NCBI RefSeq assembly: GCF_002752655.1
Contig: NZ_CP023737.1
Span: 3,620,001-3,684,000, forward strand
Origin: Methylosinus trichosporium OB3b
GTDB taxonomy: Bacteria > Pseudomonadota > Alphaproteobacteria > Rhizobiales > Beijerinckiaceae
DNA: 64,000 bases
Direction of reading: 5' to 3'
Position numbers and translations under genes: made by a program. Positions 54,217 to 63,007 of this stretch are shown piece by piece (position 1 is the first letter of the stretch; every line of letters begins with the position of its first letter). The notes below the pieces were generated by a model. That model was not told the DNA's origin. It made no database searches and was given only the letters and a program-made list of their open reading frames with translations.

Positions 54217-54480
54217 TCACGAGAGCGGCCGCAGCAAAATATCTTCCGGAAGCGGCTCGTCGAAATCATCGGCGATGAACGGCGCTGGCGCGGCTATGCC
54301 TCGAGCCTTCAGCAGGCTCCGTCCGGCGTCGAGGTTCAGCCCGTGCGTCTCGCGGTGAGGGACGAGATCGACAACGGGCCGGCCGTCGCGCGTAACGACG
54401 ACCTTTTCTCCCGCTTCCTCCACCCGTCGGGTGAGCTCGGCGAGCCGCTCCTGCGCGTCCTGGATCGTAACGGTCGTCAT
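54217..54480 (-). CDS. Phd/YefM-family antitoxin
   Basis: 87 aa. TVTIQDAQERLAELTRRVEE and VVVTRDGRPVVDLVP are the DNA-binding fold of Phd/YefM antitoxins; the acidic C-terminal tail (FIADDFDEPLPEDILL) should bind the toxin. It is upstream of the PIN gene, the usual order, and is expected to repress its own promoter. Confidence 0.9.
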   Translation of the reverse strand: MTTVTIQDAQERLAELTRRVEEAGEKVVVTRDGRPVVDLVPHRETHGLNLDAGRSLLKARGIAAPAPFIADDFDEPLPEDILLRPLS

Positions 54481-54659
54481 GATTCCAATCTTAGGGCCAA
54501 GAGTCGAAGACGCAAGCTCGTTTCCGTCGACGTGTCACAAAAACGCCGGACTATTCGGCCCTTCTTAACCAGCTCGCCGTAAATCGAAGGTCGCGCGTCG
54601 CGTCGCCAAGCGCGGACGTCGACTCGTCTCCGCGGCCGTATCGGGAATTGGAGCTTCTG

Positions 54660-55991
54660 GTGCGTAGATTTTCATCCTCCGCCTTCGCGCCCCTTCGCGC
54701 CTCGATCCTCGCCGCATCGCTCGTCTCGCCCGCCGCGCTCGCCGCCGGGGACGGCTATGGCGGTCAGGCCGAATGGGCGCAGCGCTATGACGCCGACCCG
54801 CGGCTCACCGTGTCGCGCTCGACGACGCCGATCTTGTCGACGCAGACCGTCGCCGCGACCGAGGCGGCGATACAGCAGATGCAGGACATCGTCGCGCGCG
54901 GCGGCTGGCCCATGGTGCCGGCCGGCCAGCAGCTGAAGCTCGGCTCGAACAGCCCGGCCGTCTCCATCCTGCGTCGCCGTCTCATGATCTCCGGCGACAT
55001 TGGCCAGGACGCCGGCGCGAGTCCCATCTTCGATTCTTACGTCGAGGCCGCCGTGCGCCGCTTCCAGGCCCGGCACGGCGTCAACGCCACCGGCGTCGTC
55101 GCGCAGCAGACTTTCGTCGCCATGAATGTGCCGGCGGAGGCGCGCATGCGCCAGCTCGAGACCAATCTCATCCGGCTGCGCAGCTTCTCGCGCGATCTCG
55201 GCAATCGCTATGTGACGGCCAATATTCCCGCCGCCTCGGTGGAGACGGTGGAGAACGGCTATGTCGTCACCCATCACATCGCCGGCGTCGGCAAGATCGA
55301 CCGCCAGTCGCCGGTGATGCAGACCAAGGCGATTCAGATCAACTTCAACCCGTTCTGGACCGTGCCCGCCTCGGTGATCCGCAAGGATCTCATCCCCAAG
55401 ATGCAGGCCGATCCCAACTATCTCACCGCCAATCACATTCGCGTCTACAACAAGGACGGGATGGAGCTCGCGCCCGAGCAGATCAACTGGAACTCGCTCG
55501 ATGCGATGAATTATAAGTTCCGCCAGGATATCGGCGGCGATTTCAACTCGCTCGGCGTCGTGCGCATCGACATCGCCAATCCGTACGGCGTCTATATGCA
55601 CGACACGCCGGCCAAGGGCATTTTCGGCGACGACTTCCGTTTCGTCTCCTCCGGCTGCATCCGCCTGCAGAATGTGCGCGATTATGTCGCCTGGCTCTTG
55701 AAGGAGACGCCCGGCTGGGACCGCGACCACATCGACGAGGTGATCCGCTCGGGCGAGCGCGTCGATGTGCGGATCACGCCGGCGGTGCCGGTCTATTGGG
55801 TCTATGTCACCGCCTGGGCGGCGCCCGACGGGCTGATCCAGTTCCGCGACGATATTTATCAGCGCGACGGCCTCGGCCTCGCCTCGGCCGTCTCCGCGCC
55901 GCAGCCGACGGCCGCCGCGACTCCGATCCCGCAACGCCAGACGGCGCGCTCCGCGCAGCCCTATCCGGTGTTCGGCGAAGAGGAGAATTGA
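54660..55991 (+). CDS. L,D-transpeptidase with peptidoglycan-binding domain (YcbB-like)
   Basis: 443 aa from the GTG at 54660, with GGAG six bases upstream. A signal peptide (ILAASLVSPAALAAG) is followed by a peptidoglycan_binding_1 domain (SNSPAVSILRRRLMISGDIG, then VEAAVRRFQARHGVNATGVV) and the YkuD catalytic domain with HDTPAKGIFG and the nucleophile SSGCIRLQN (Cys near residue 333). It forms 3-3 cross-links in peptidoglycan or attaches outer-membrane proteins. The C-terminus is Ala/Pro/Gln-rich and not conserved. Confidence 0.92.
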   Translation: MRRFSSSAFAPLRASILAASLVSPAALAAGDGYGGQAEWAQRYDADPRLTVSRSTTPILSTQTVAATEAAIQQMQDIVARGGWPMVPAGQQLKLGSNSPAVSILRRRLMISGDIGQDAGASPIFDSYVEAAVRRFQARHGVNATGVVAQQTFVAMNVPAEARMRQLETNLIRLRSFSRDLGNRYVTANIPAASVETVENGYVVTHHIAGVGKIDRQSPVMQTKAIQINFNPFWTVPASVIRKDLIPKMQADPNYLTANHIRVYNKDGMELAPEQINWNSLDAMNYKFRQDIGGDFNSLGVVRIDIANPYGVYMHDTPAKGIFGDDFRFVSSGCIRLQNVRDYVAWLLKETPGWDRDHIDEVIRSGERVDVRITPAVPVYWVYVTAWAAPDGLIQFRDDIYQRDGLGLASAVSAPQPTAAATPIPQRQTARSAQPYPVFGEEEN

Positions 55992-56021
55992 GCGAAAGGC
56001 TCGCGGAAAGGCCGAGCCGCG

Positions 56022-56176
56022 CCCCTTCTCCCGCCCTGCGGGAGAAGGTGGCCAGACGAAGTCGGGTCGGATGAGGGCGCTTGCAGAAAAGGCTGTGTAA
56101 AGATTACCCGCCGAAGCGACGAGGACCCTCATCCGACCCCGCTTCGCGGGGCCACCTCCCGCAAGCGGGAGAAGGG
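56022..56176. repeat. Two inverted copies of CTCCCGC-type repeat (family B)
   Basis: CCCCTTCTCCCGCCCTGCGG...GGCC...GGGTCGGATGAGGG at 56022-56076 recurs in reverse complement at 56126-56176 (CCCTCATCCGACCC...GGCCACC...GCGGGAGAAGGG). Each copy has its own short hairpin, and the two can form one long stem around a 49-base loop. They fill the convergent gap between the transpeptidase and the small exported protein. Confidence 0.88.
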
Positions 56177-56205
56177 AACGCGAGCCTTCGAAATCAGGCA
56201 GTCGA

Positions 56206-56631
56206 TCACCGCCCCGCGCGTTGCGCTCCGCCGCGCTGGGCGCGCCAGGTGCCGCCGCATTTGTCAGTCGAGGACGACCACGCGCCCGAGCCCGAATTGC
56301 CGCGCAGCTGGCCATGTGCGCGCGCCACATGACCGTCCTGCGAGGTGAAGCGCGTCATGATCGCGCCGTCGCTCTCCACATAGCCCCAATGCGCCATGCG
56401 TCCAGCGGCGAACGCCGCCGCCGCGGCCTGCGTGCCGACCAGAAGGTCGCCGCGAATCTCGATCGAGCCGGGCAGCAGCCCGGGGCAGGAGCCCACCGTC
56501 ACGCGCGCCTCGAACACCCAGGCGCCGTCATAACGGCCGGCCTCGGGCGTTCCCGCGCTCTCACGCGGAGCGGCCTGCACGCTGCTCGCGAGCATCACAG
56601 AACCCAGAACAGAAAGAACGATTCCCCGCAT
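56206..56631 (-). CDS. Small exported protein of unknown function
   Basis: 141 aa from the ATG at 56631, which overlaps the mutA stop (TGATG). Signal peptide MRGIVLSVLGSVMLASSVQA. The mature part has YDGAWVFEARVTVGSCPGLL and SGSGAWSSSTDKCGGTWRAQ, a beta-rich pattern with two Cys likely to form a disulfide, repeated in many small secreted Rhizobiales proteins of unknown role. Its coupling to a cytoplasmic mutase gene is odd. Confidence 0.78.
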   Translation of the reverse strand: MRGIVLSVLGSVMLASSVQAAPRESAGTPEAGRYDGAWVFEARVTVGSCPGLLPGSIEIRGDLLVGTQAAAAAFAAGRMAHWGYVESDGAIMTRFTSQDGHVARAHGQLRGNSGSGAWSSSTDKCGGTWRAQRGGAQRAGR

Positions 56632-58487
56632 CAGCCGGCCTCCTCGAACGCACGCTGCAGCGTCGCGAACATATCGCCGCCAGCGTAAATAAAGTCTGCG
56701 ACTCCCGCCGATCGCAGCGCTTTTTCCAGCTCGCCGGGCCGCCCGGCGAGATAGACGCGCGCCCCTGCCGCGGCGAGCGCGCGGGCCGCTTCCTCCGCCC
56801 GCTCCGCATAGATCGCATCGGAGGAGCAGATGCAGGCGAGCTTCGCGCCGCTGGCGCGCCAACCCGCTGCAAGATCCCCGCCGTCCTCGCCGAACACCGC
56901 CTCCATGCCGCCGGCCTCGAAGAAGTTCTTGGCGAAATGCGCCCGCGCCGTATAGGCGGCGACCGAGCCGAGATTGGCCAGAAACACGCGCGGACGCGCG
57001 CCGGTCGCGGCCAGCGCGGCGTCGGAGCGGTCGCGCAGCGCCTCGAAAGGCTCGGCGAGACGGCGCGGCGGCAGCGGCGACGAGCGGAGCGCGCCCGCCG
57101 GCGCCTCGGCCTCGGAACGCGAGGCGTCGAACGGCGCCAGCGCCGCCACCGGCGCCTCGCCGATATCGGGGAACTCGTTGGAGCCGGTGATCTTGTCGCG
57201 CGCGCGCGCGACGTTCTGCGCCCTTTTGTCCGCCGTTTCGGCGACGCGGGCCTGCAGCGCGCCTTTTTCCAACGACGCGGCCAGCCCGCCCTCGGCCTCG
57301 ATCTTCTGGAACTCGCTCCAGCCGCGCTCGGCGAGCGCCTCGGTCAGCGCCTCCATGCCGCCGGCGCCGGCGGCCGGATCGTCGACCACATGCACATGCG
57401 ATTCGTCCTGCAGCACCAGCTGCGTGTCGCGCGCGAGGCGCCGGGCGAAGGCGTCCGGCGTTCCGAGCGCCTGGGTGAAGGGCAGCACGGTCACGGCGTC
57501 CGCCCCGCCGATCGCCGCGCCGAAAGTGGCGAGCGTCGCGCGAAGCAGATTGGTCCAGGGATCGCGCCGCGTCGCCATGCGCCAGGCGGTTTCCGCGTGA
57601 ACGTAAATGGGCTCCGGCGCGAGGCCGCAGGCCGATTCGACGCGCGCGAACAGGCGGCGCAGAGCGCGGAATTTGGCGATGGTGACGAATTGGTCGGCGT
57701 CGGCGGAAAGGCGGAAGGCCAGAAGCGCGCGCGCCGTCTCCAGCGGCAGCCCATTGGCCTCGAGCGCGCGCAGATAGGCGAGGGCTGCGGAAAGCGCGAA
57801 GCCGAGCTCCTGCGCCTCCGAGCCGCCGGCGGCGTGGATCACACGGGCGTCGGCGAAAGCCGCGCCGAAGCGGAAGCCGGCCTCCGCGACGCTTTTGACC
57901 TCGGCGGCGAAGACGGCCGAATGCTCGGTCCAGGGGGCCGGCAGGAAGCCGTGCAGCGCCTGCGCGCCGAGCGGATCGAAGCCGAAGGCGACGCGCGTGA
58001 TCGAGGGCTCGATATGGGCGCGGTCGAGCAGGCGCCGAATGGCGCTCACGGCGTTCGGCGCGCGCGGCGAGAATTCGATCAGCGCCGGAACGCCATATTC
58101 GAAGTGGAAGCTCTGGAAGAGCTGCGCGATGCTCTCGTCGCCGTCGTCGGCGACGCCGCTTCCATAGGCGCCCTGCGCGCCGGCGAGCACGATGTGCAAT
58201 CCGTCGGCGCCGCCTTCGAGGTCGTCGAGCGCCAGACGATTGGCCGTCGCGGGATCGCCATGATCGACGCGGGCGAGAACGGACCAGCGGCCGGGCGCGG
58301 CGCGCAGCGCCCGCGGGCCCGGAGCGGTCGCGCGCGCATAGAGCGGTGCGATCTCGACGCCGTCATAAGTCTTGGAAATCAGCTTCTCGAACGGCGCTCC
58401 CTTGAGCGCGCGATCGACGATTTTGCGCCAGTCCTCCTCTTTTCCCTGTGGAAAGACGCCGGCCAGCGGCGCGTCGTGCAAAGTCAT
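56631..58487 (-). CDS. mutA: Methylmalonyl-CoA mutase small (beta) subunit
   Basis: 618 aa, normal for the non-catalytic small subunit. It starts MTLHDAPLAGVFPQGKEEDW, and KLISKTYDGVEIAPLYARAT is the mutase N-terminal motif. The C-terminal half resembles the B12-binding fold but without the DxHxxG cobalamin ligand: RPRVFLANLGSVAAYTARAH stands in its place, as expected for this subunit. It pairs with MutB to interconvert methylmalonyl-CoA and succinyl-CoA. No mutB is nearby. It is divergent from the lipid operon at 58679. Confidence 0.9.
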   Translation of the reverse strand: MTLHDAPLAGVFPQGKEEDWRKIVDRALKGAPFEKLISKTYDGVEIAPLYARATAPGPRALRAAPGRWSVLARVDHGDPATANRLALDDLEGGADGLHIVLAGAQGAYGSGVADDGDESIAQLFQSFHFEYGVPALIEFSPRAPNAVSAIRRLLDRAHIEPSITRVAFGFDPLGAQALHGFLPAPWTEHSAVFAAEVKSVAEAGFRFGAAFADARVIHAAGGSEAQELGFALSAALAYLRALEANGLPLETARALLAFRLSADADQFVTIAKFRALRRLFARVESACGLAPEPIYVHAETAWRMATRRDPWTNLLRATLATFGAAIGGADAVTVLPFTQALGTPDAFARRLARDTQLVLQDESHVHVVDDPAAGAGGMEALTEALAERGWSEFQKIEAEGGLAASLEKGALQARVAETADKRAQNVARARDKITGSNEFPDIGEAPVAALAPFDASRSEAEAPAGALRSSPLPPRRLAEPFEALRDRSDAALAATGARPRVFLANLGSVAAYTARAHFAKNFFEAGGMEAVFGEDGGDLAAGWRASGAKLACICSSDAIYAERAEEAARALAAAGARVYLAGRPGELEKALRSAGVADFIYAGGDMFATLQRAFEEAG

Positions 58488-58678
58488 GAGCGAGCCTCGA
58501 AGGATAGTCGGTTCGAGCCGTCTTCTGGCATGAAGCGGGCCCTGCCGCGAGTCCTATCCGCGCCGCTTCGCCCGGGCCGGGCTTTATTTTCCCGGCCGGG
58601 CGCGTTAACGAGGGTTAAAGCGCCGTCTCCGCGTTCGGAGGCGGCCGACGCGCCTGAACGACCTGAACGGAGGTGGAC

Positions 58679-58954
58679 GTGGCAGATGATCCGCAGGAGA
58701 AGGCCAAGCTCGTCGAGGAGATTATCGAGGTCATCGCGGCCGAGGGAATGGTGGACCGCACCAAGGTGACGCCGGACGCGACGATCGAGAGCCTCGATCT
58801 CAAATCGGTGGACATCGTCATGATTCTCACCGCCCTCGAGGAAAAGTTCAACGTCTACATCCCGATGGATGGTTCGCTGCAGGACGCCAAGACGGTCGAG
58901 GCGCTGATCGGCGCCATCGCCGAATATGTGATGAAAGAGCGAGAGAAGCAGTAA
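58679..58954 (+). CDS. Acyl carrier protein, specialised
   Basis: 91 aa from the GTG at 58679, five bases after GGAGG. ATIESLDLKSVDIVMILTAL contains the serine (LKS) for the phosphopantetheine arm; the usual DSL motif is changed to DLKS. The divergence from AcpP suggests a dedicated carrier rather than the housekeeping one. Its stop abuts the ketoacyl synthase start. It carries the chain built by the following enzymes. Confidence 0.85.
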   Translation: MADDPQEKAKLVEEIIEVIAAEGMVDRTKVTPDATIESLDLKSVDIVMILTALEEKFNVYIPMDGSLQDAKTVEALIGAIAEYVMKEREKQ

Positions 58955-60208
58955 ATGGCCGCTTCCGGGGGCGCCGGCGGGCGTCGCGTGGTGATCTCCG
59001 GCATGGGGGCGGTCTCGGCGGCCGGCGTCGGCGCAGGAGCCTTGTGGGCGGCGGCGCGGGACGGCGTGTCGCAAATCCGTCCGCTGGTGACGCCGCATCC
59101 CTATGACGGGCGGGTGAAGCAGGCTGCGCAAGTGCCCGATTTCGATCCGGCCGCGCATATCGACGCGAAATTCCTGCCCTTCTGCGATCCGTTCACGCAA
59201 TTCGCCCTGGTCTCGGCCGACGAGGCGGTCGCGCAGGCGGGGCTCGGCCGCGACGATCTCGCCGGCCCGCGCACGGCCGTCATCATCGGCTCCGGCATCG
59301 GCGGCATGACGACGATCGACAACGGCCTCTATCGTTATTACACGCAGTCGATCCGGCCGGACATGCTGAGCGTGCCGCGCCTCATTCCGAGCGCCGCGCC
59401 GACGACGCTCGGCATGCGCTATTCCTGCAATGGGCCCACCTTCTCGATGGGCAGCGCCTGCTCCTCGGCGAGCCAGGCGGTCGGGCTCGGCGCGCAGATG
59501 ATCCGCTTCGGCATCGTCGACCGCGCCATCGTCGGCGGCGCCGAGGCCTGCGTCATCAACGGCACCATCCGCGCCTGGGAAGGGCTGCGCGTGTTGACGC
59601 CCGATCTCTGCCGGCCGTTCTCGAAGGGGCGCAACGGCATGCATCTCGGCGAGGGCGCCGCGGTGTTCCTGCTGGAGACGTTGGAGGCGGCCGAGCGGCG
59701 CGGCCATGCGCCGCTCTGCGAGCTCGCGGGCTATGGCACCACCAGCGACGCCAAGGATTTCGTGCGTCCCGATCTCGACGGCGTCGCCAATTCGATCGTC
59801 GCGGCGCTCGACGACGCCGGCCTCGCGCCGGACGATATCGACTATGTGAACGCCCATGGCACGGCGACCCACGCCAATGACATCACCGAGGCGGGGGCGA
59901 TCGCCCGCGTCTTCGGCGAGCGCGCGGCGCGGCTGCCGGTCTCCTCGACCAAGCCCATTCACGGACATGCGCTCGGCGCGGGCAGCGGGCTCGAGCTCGT
60001 CGTGACCATCGCGGCGCTCGAGGAGCAGATCGCGCCGCCGACGATCAATTTCCTCGAATATGATCCGCGCTGCCCGATAGACGCCGTGCCCAATGAGGCG
60101 CGGCGAACGCCGATGCGTCACGCCATGACCAATTCCTTCGCGTTCGGCGGCATCAATGTGGTGCTGATCCTGCGCGCGCTCGACGGCGGAGGCGCCCGTG
60201 CTCACTGA
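58955..60208 (+). CDS. Beta-ketoacyl-ACP synthase (FabF-like)
   Basis: 417 aa, starting at the ATG at 58955 directly after the ACP stop. It is a KAS I/II condensing enzyme with the full Cys-His-His triad: GSACSSASQAVGLG (near residue 167), NAHGTATHANDITE and SSTKPIHGHALGAGSGLELV. It elongates acyl-ACP, presumably on the upstream carrier. The N-terminus is a normal thiolase fold (RRVVISGMGAVSAAGVG). It overlaps the next gene by 11 bases. Confidence 0.93.
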   Translation: MAASGGAGGRRVVISGMGAVSAAGVGAGALWAAARDGVSQIRPLVTPHPYDGRVKQAAQVPDFDPAAHIDAKFLPFCDPFTQFALVSADEAVAQAGLGRDDLAGPRTAVIIGSGIGGMTTIDNGLYRYYTQSIRPDMLSVPRLIPSAAPTTLGMRYSCNGPTFSMGSACSSASQAVGLGAQMIRFGIVDRAIVGGAEACVINGTIRAWEGLRVLTPDLCRPFSKGRNGMHLGEGAAVFLLETLEAAERRGHAPLCELAGYGTTSDAKDFVRPDLDGVANSIVAALDDAGLAPDDIDYVNAHGTATHANDITEAGAIARVFGERAARLPVSSTKPIHGHALGAGSGLELVVTIAALEEQIAPPTINFLEYDPRCPIDAVPNEARRTPMRHAMTNSFAFGGINVVLILRALDGGGARAH

Positions 60209-60614
60209 GCCCGCCGGCGGGGAACTCCGCCTCGGCCCCTTTCGCGTCGTCGCCGACGAGGAGCGGGTCGCGCGCTACCGGCGCGAGACCGGCTTCGCGG
60301 AGACTCTCGAGAAGATCGTGCCGGCGGCTTTTCCGGCGGTGTGGATGATGACGCCGGGAATTTCCGCGGCGATCCGCGCCGCGCTCGACGGCGAGAACGC
60401 GCTGCCCGTCCACGAGTCGCAGAATTTTCGCTATTTCGCGCCGCTGCGCGTCGGCGAGAGCTATGATCTCACCGTCTCCCTGCGCCGCGAGGCGAGCCCG
60501 CCGCGGCTCGCTGTGAACGCCTCGGTCACGACGCCCGGGGGCGAGGCGCGGCTCCATGTCGAGACGCTGCTGCGCATCGTGCCGCGTCCGCTGGGGCTGG
60601 AGGGCGCGCCGTGA
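60198..60614 (+). CDS. Hot-dog-fold protein (dehydratase/thioesterase-like)
   Basis: 138 aa from the GTG at 60198. QNFRYFAPLRVGESYDLTVS and the following strands (ASVTTPGGEARLHVETLLRI) fit a hot-dog domain. The N-terminal half lacks the His/Asp pair of active MaoC enzymes, so it may be a non-catalytic partner of the next protein. Start and stop overlap both neighbours, showing tight coupling. Confidence 0.7.
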   Translation: MLTEPAGGELRLGPFRVVADEERVARYRRETGFAETLEKIVPAAFPAVWMMTPGISAAIRAALDGENALPVHESQNFRYFAPLRVGESYDLTVSLRREASPPRLAVNASVTTPGGEARLHVETLLRIVPRPLGLEGAP

Positions 60615-61033
60615 GCGGCCTGCGCCTGCCCGCCATCGGCGAGCGCCTGCCCGACTGGCGCATCGGCCCGTTCGACGCCGCCGCGCTCGCCGCCTATGCG
60701 GAGGTTTCCGGCGACGATAATCCGATCCATCTCGACGAGGGGCTGGCGCTGGCGATCGGCTTTCGCGCGCCGCCGGTTCATGGCATGAAGCTGCTGGCGG
60801 CCTTCGAGCCTATGCTGCTCGCATGGCGGCGCGATCTTTTTCTCGCCCGATTGTCCGGTAAGTTCGTGCAGCCGGTGACGCGCGGCGAGGCGGTGACGCT
60901 CACCGGCCGCGTGCTGAGGGCGTCCGAGCAGGAGGGGGTCTTCTTGCGGCTTCTGGCCACCGGCGAGACACGCGCGCCGGCGATCGTCGGCGAGGCGCTG
61001 ATGATCGCGCCGCAGCGCGTGGGCGGACGATGA
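60611..61033 (+). CDS. MaoC-like 3-hydroxyacyl dehydratase
   Basis: 140 aa from the GTG at 60611 (GTGA overlap with the previous stop). AYAEVSGDDNPIHLDEGLAL has the catalytic Asp and His of the hydratase-2 motif, and APPVHGMKLLAAFEP follows. It probably dehydrates 3-hydroxyacyl-ACP, alone or as a pair with the preceding hot-dog protein. It overlaps the reductase gene by four bases. Confidence 0.85.
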   Translation: MSGLRLPAIGERLPDWRIGPFDAAALAAYAEVSGDDNPIHLDEGLALAIGFRAPPVHGMKLLAAFEPMLLAWRRDLFLARLSGKFVQPVTRGEAVTLTGRVLRASEQEGVFLRLLATGETRAPAIVGEALMIAPQRVGGR

Positions 61034-61821
61034 AGACGCGGCGCATCCTCATCACCGGCGCGTCGAGCGGCATCGGCCGCGCGCTGGCGCAGGCCTATGC
61101 GCGGGAGGGGCGCAGCCTCGCGCTCTATGGGCGCGACGCGGAAAGGCTCGAGGAGACGGCCGTGGCCTGCCGCGCCGCCGGCGCCGAGGTCGACACGACC
61201 ATCGCCGATGTGCGCGACCGCCGCGGCATGGCCGCGCGCATCGCCGAATCGGACGCGCGCGCGCCGCTCGATCTCGTCATCGCCAACGCCGGCGTCTCCA
61301 CCGGCCTCGCCTCGGGCCAGATCGCCGAGGACCCCGAGGCGGTGCGCGGCCTGTTGGCGATCAACGTCCATGGCGTGTTCAACACGGTGGAGCCGGCCAT
61401 AGCGGCGATGACGGCGCGGCGGCGGGGCCAGATCGCCGTCGTCGGCTCCATGGCCGGCCTGCGCGGCCTTCCGTATTCTCCGGCCTATTGCGCCAGCAAG
61501 GCGGCGGTGCATCTTTATGCCGATTCGCTTCGCGGCGCGCTCGCGCCGCATGGCGTCGGCGTCAGTCTCATTGTTCCGGGTTTCGTGACGACGCCGATGA
61601 CCGCCAAGCTCGACGCCTGGCAGCCGGGCCGCGTCAGCGACGCGAAGGCCGCGGAGATCATCATCCGTGGACTGGAGCGCCGCGCGGCGGTGATCGCCTT
61701 TCCGCTGTTTATTTATTATGCGATGAAACTATTTGCGTGGCTGCCGCCCGGCGTGGTCGATTCGGTGATGCGCCGATTCGACGTGACCGTGCCGCAAACC
61801 CTCGAGCGGGAGGAGCCGTGA
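61030..61821 (+). CDS. Short-chain dehydrogenase/reductase
   Basis: 263 aa from the ATG at 61030. TGASSGIGRALAQAYAREGR (residues 9-28) is the cofactor site, NAGV the structural motif, Ser in VVGSMAGLRG, and YCASKAAVHLY the catalytic Tyr-x-x-x-Lys. The C-terminus has a hydrophobic segment (FPLFIYYAMKLFAWLPPGVV), so it may sit at the membrane. In this context it may reduce 3-ketoacyl-ACP, though a sugar or lipid ketone is also possible. Confidence 0.88.
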   Translation: MKTRRILITGASSGIGRALAQAYAREGRSLALYGRDAERLEETAVACRAAGAEVDTTIADVRDRRGMAARIAESDARAPLDLVIANAGVSTGLASGQIAEDPEAVRGLLAINVHGVFNTVEPAIAAMTARRRGQIAVVGSMAGLRGLPYSPAYCASKAAVHLYADSLRGALAPHGVGVSLIVPGFVTTPMTAKLDAWQPGRVSDAKAAEIIIRGLERRAAVIAFPLFIYYAMKLFAWLPPGVVDSVMRRFDVTVPQTLEREEP

Positions 61822-63002
61822 TCGACCAATTCGCATTGCCGCTCGTCATATTCTGCGCGGTCTTCTGGGCGAGTTCCGTCGGTCTGCTGATTCTTTCCGT
61901 CTTCGCGGCCATCATCCATCCGAGGGTGGTCGTGCGGCGGGGAACGCGGAAGGACCAGCCGCCCGTCTCCATCGTCCTGCCGGTGAAGACGCTCGACCGC
62001 GGTTTCGCCCGGGCGCAGGAATCGGCGCTCGCACAGCTCTATCCGCAATTCGAGGCGATCGCCTCGGCGGCGGAGGCCGCGTCCCCGGCGGTCTCGACCA
62101 TGCGCGAGATTTTCGCGCGCCATCCGCAGATCGAGACGCGCATTCTGCATTCGACGGCGCGCTTCGCGGCGAGCCCCAAGGTCGATAATCTGTTCCGGCC
62201 GTTCAACGACGCCGCGAACGATGTGATCTTGATGAAGGATTCCAACATCGTCCTCGAGCCGGACGATCTCGCCGAGACGATGCGCCATTTGAAAGACGGG
62301 ATCGGCATGGTCTGTGGGATTCCCTATGCCTCCGCGCCGACCAATTTCGCCGCCCATGTCGAGGCGGCGATCATGAACGGCCCGCATCAGCGTATGCTGT
62401 TCGCGGCCTCGGCGGCCGGCCATGGCTTCGGCGTCGGCAAGATCATGCTGTTCCGCCGCAGCGATTTCCTGCGCGCCGGCGGCTTCGCGGCGATCGCCCA
62501 TACGGTCGGCGAGGACAACGCCACCGCCAAGGCGCTGAGCCGGATCGGCCTCAAGACCGTGTTCTCGCACCGGCTGGTGCGGCAGGAGCTGGGTCTGCGT
62601 ACTTTCCGCGATCTCTATGAGCGCCAGCTGCGATGGAGCGTCGTGCGCCGCGACGACGAAATATTGTCCTTCCTCGCGGAGCCGTTCTGTCAGGCGCTGC
62701 CGTCCTTCGCCGCCTCGCTCGTCGTCGCGCCGCTCGCCGGCCTCTCTCCCCTGTGCGGCCTCTCCGTGACCTTCGGTCTGTGGCTCACGCTCGAGATGCT
62801 GCTCTCCATCGTCAAGGGCTGGCCGCTATCCTGGTATGCGCCGGCTGTATTTCTCACTCGCGAGGCGACGATGCTCGCGGTGTGGCTGCACGCCTGGACC
62901 GCCACGCGGGTGGTGTGGGCGCAGGCGACGATCGACACGCGCGCCGCGGCCGGCGACACGGTCGCGCCGGCCCCGCTTCCCGTCGCGAAAGAAGAAGGAT
63001 AG
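61818..63002 (+). CDS. Ceramide-glucosyltransferase-like (GT21-type) membrane glycosyltransferase
   Basis: 394 aa from the GTG at 61818, overlapping the reductase stop (GTGA) behind GGGAGGAG. It has an N-terminal membrane helix, then a GT-A fold with VSIVLPVKTLDRGF, LMKDSNIVLEPDDLA (DxN metal site), HTVGEDNATAKALSRIG and QLRWSVVRRDD (RxxRW-type), and two or three C-terminal helices. This matches GT21 enzymes and the hopanoid-linked HpnI group, which add a sugar to a lipid. The acceptor here is probably the product of the operon's acyl genes. Confidence 0.82.
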   Translation: MIDQFALPLVIFCAVFWASSVGLLILSVFAAIIHPRVVVRRGTRKDQPPVSIVLPVKTLDRGFARAQESALAQLYPQFEAIASAAEAASPAVSTMREIFARHPQIETRILHSTARFAASPKVDNLFRPFNDAANDVILMKDSNIVLEPDDLAETMRHLKDGIGMVCGIPYASAPTNFAAHVEAAIMNGPHQRMLFAASAAGHGFGVGKIMLFRRSDFLRAGGFAAIAHTVGEDNATAKALSRIGLKTVFSHRLVRQELGLRTFRDLYERQLRWSVVRRDDEILSFLAEPFCQALPSFAASLVVAPLAGLSPLCGLSVTFGLWLTLEMLLSIVKGWPLSWYAPAVFLTREATMLAVWLHAWTATRVVWAQATIDTRAAAGDTVAPAPLPVAKEEG

Positions 63003-63007
63003 AGCGC

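Noticed and set aside
58679..58954. Naming the ACP as AcpXL or NodF
   Set aside because: The phosphopantetheine motif and flanking residues differ, and the typical partner genes lpxXL or nodABC are absent.
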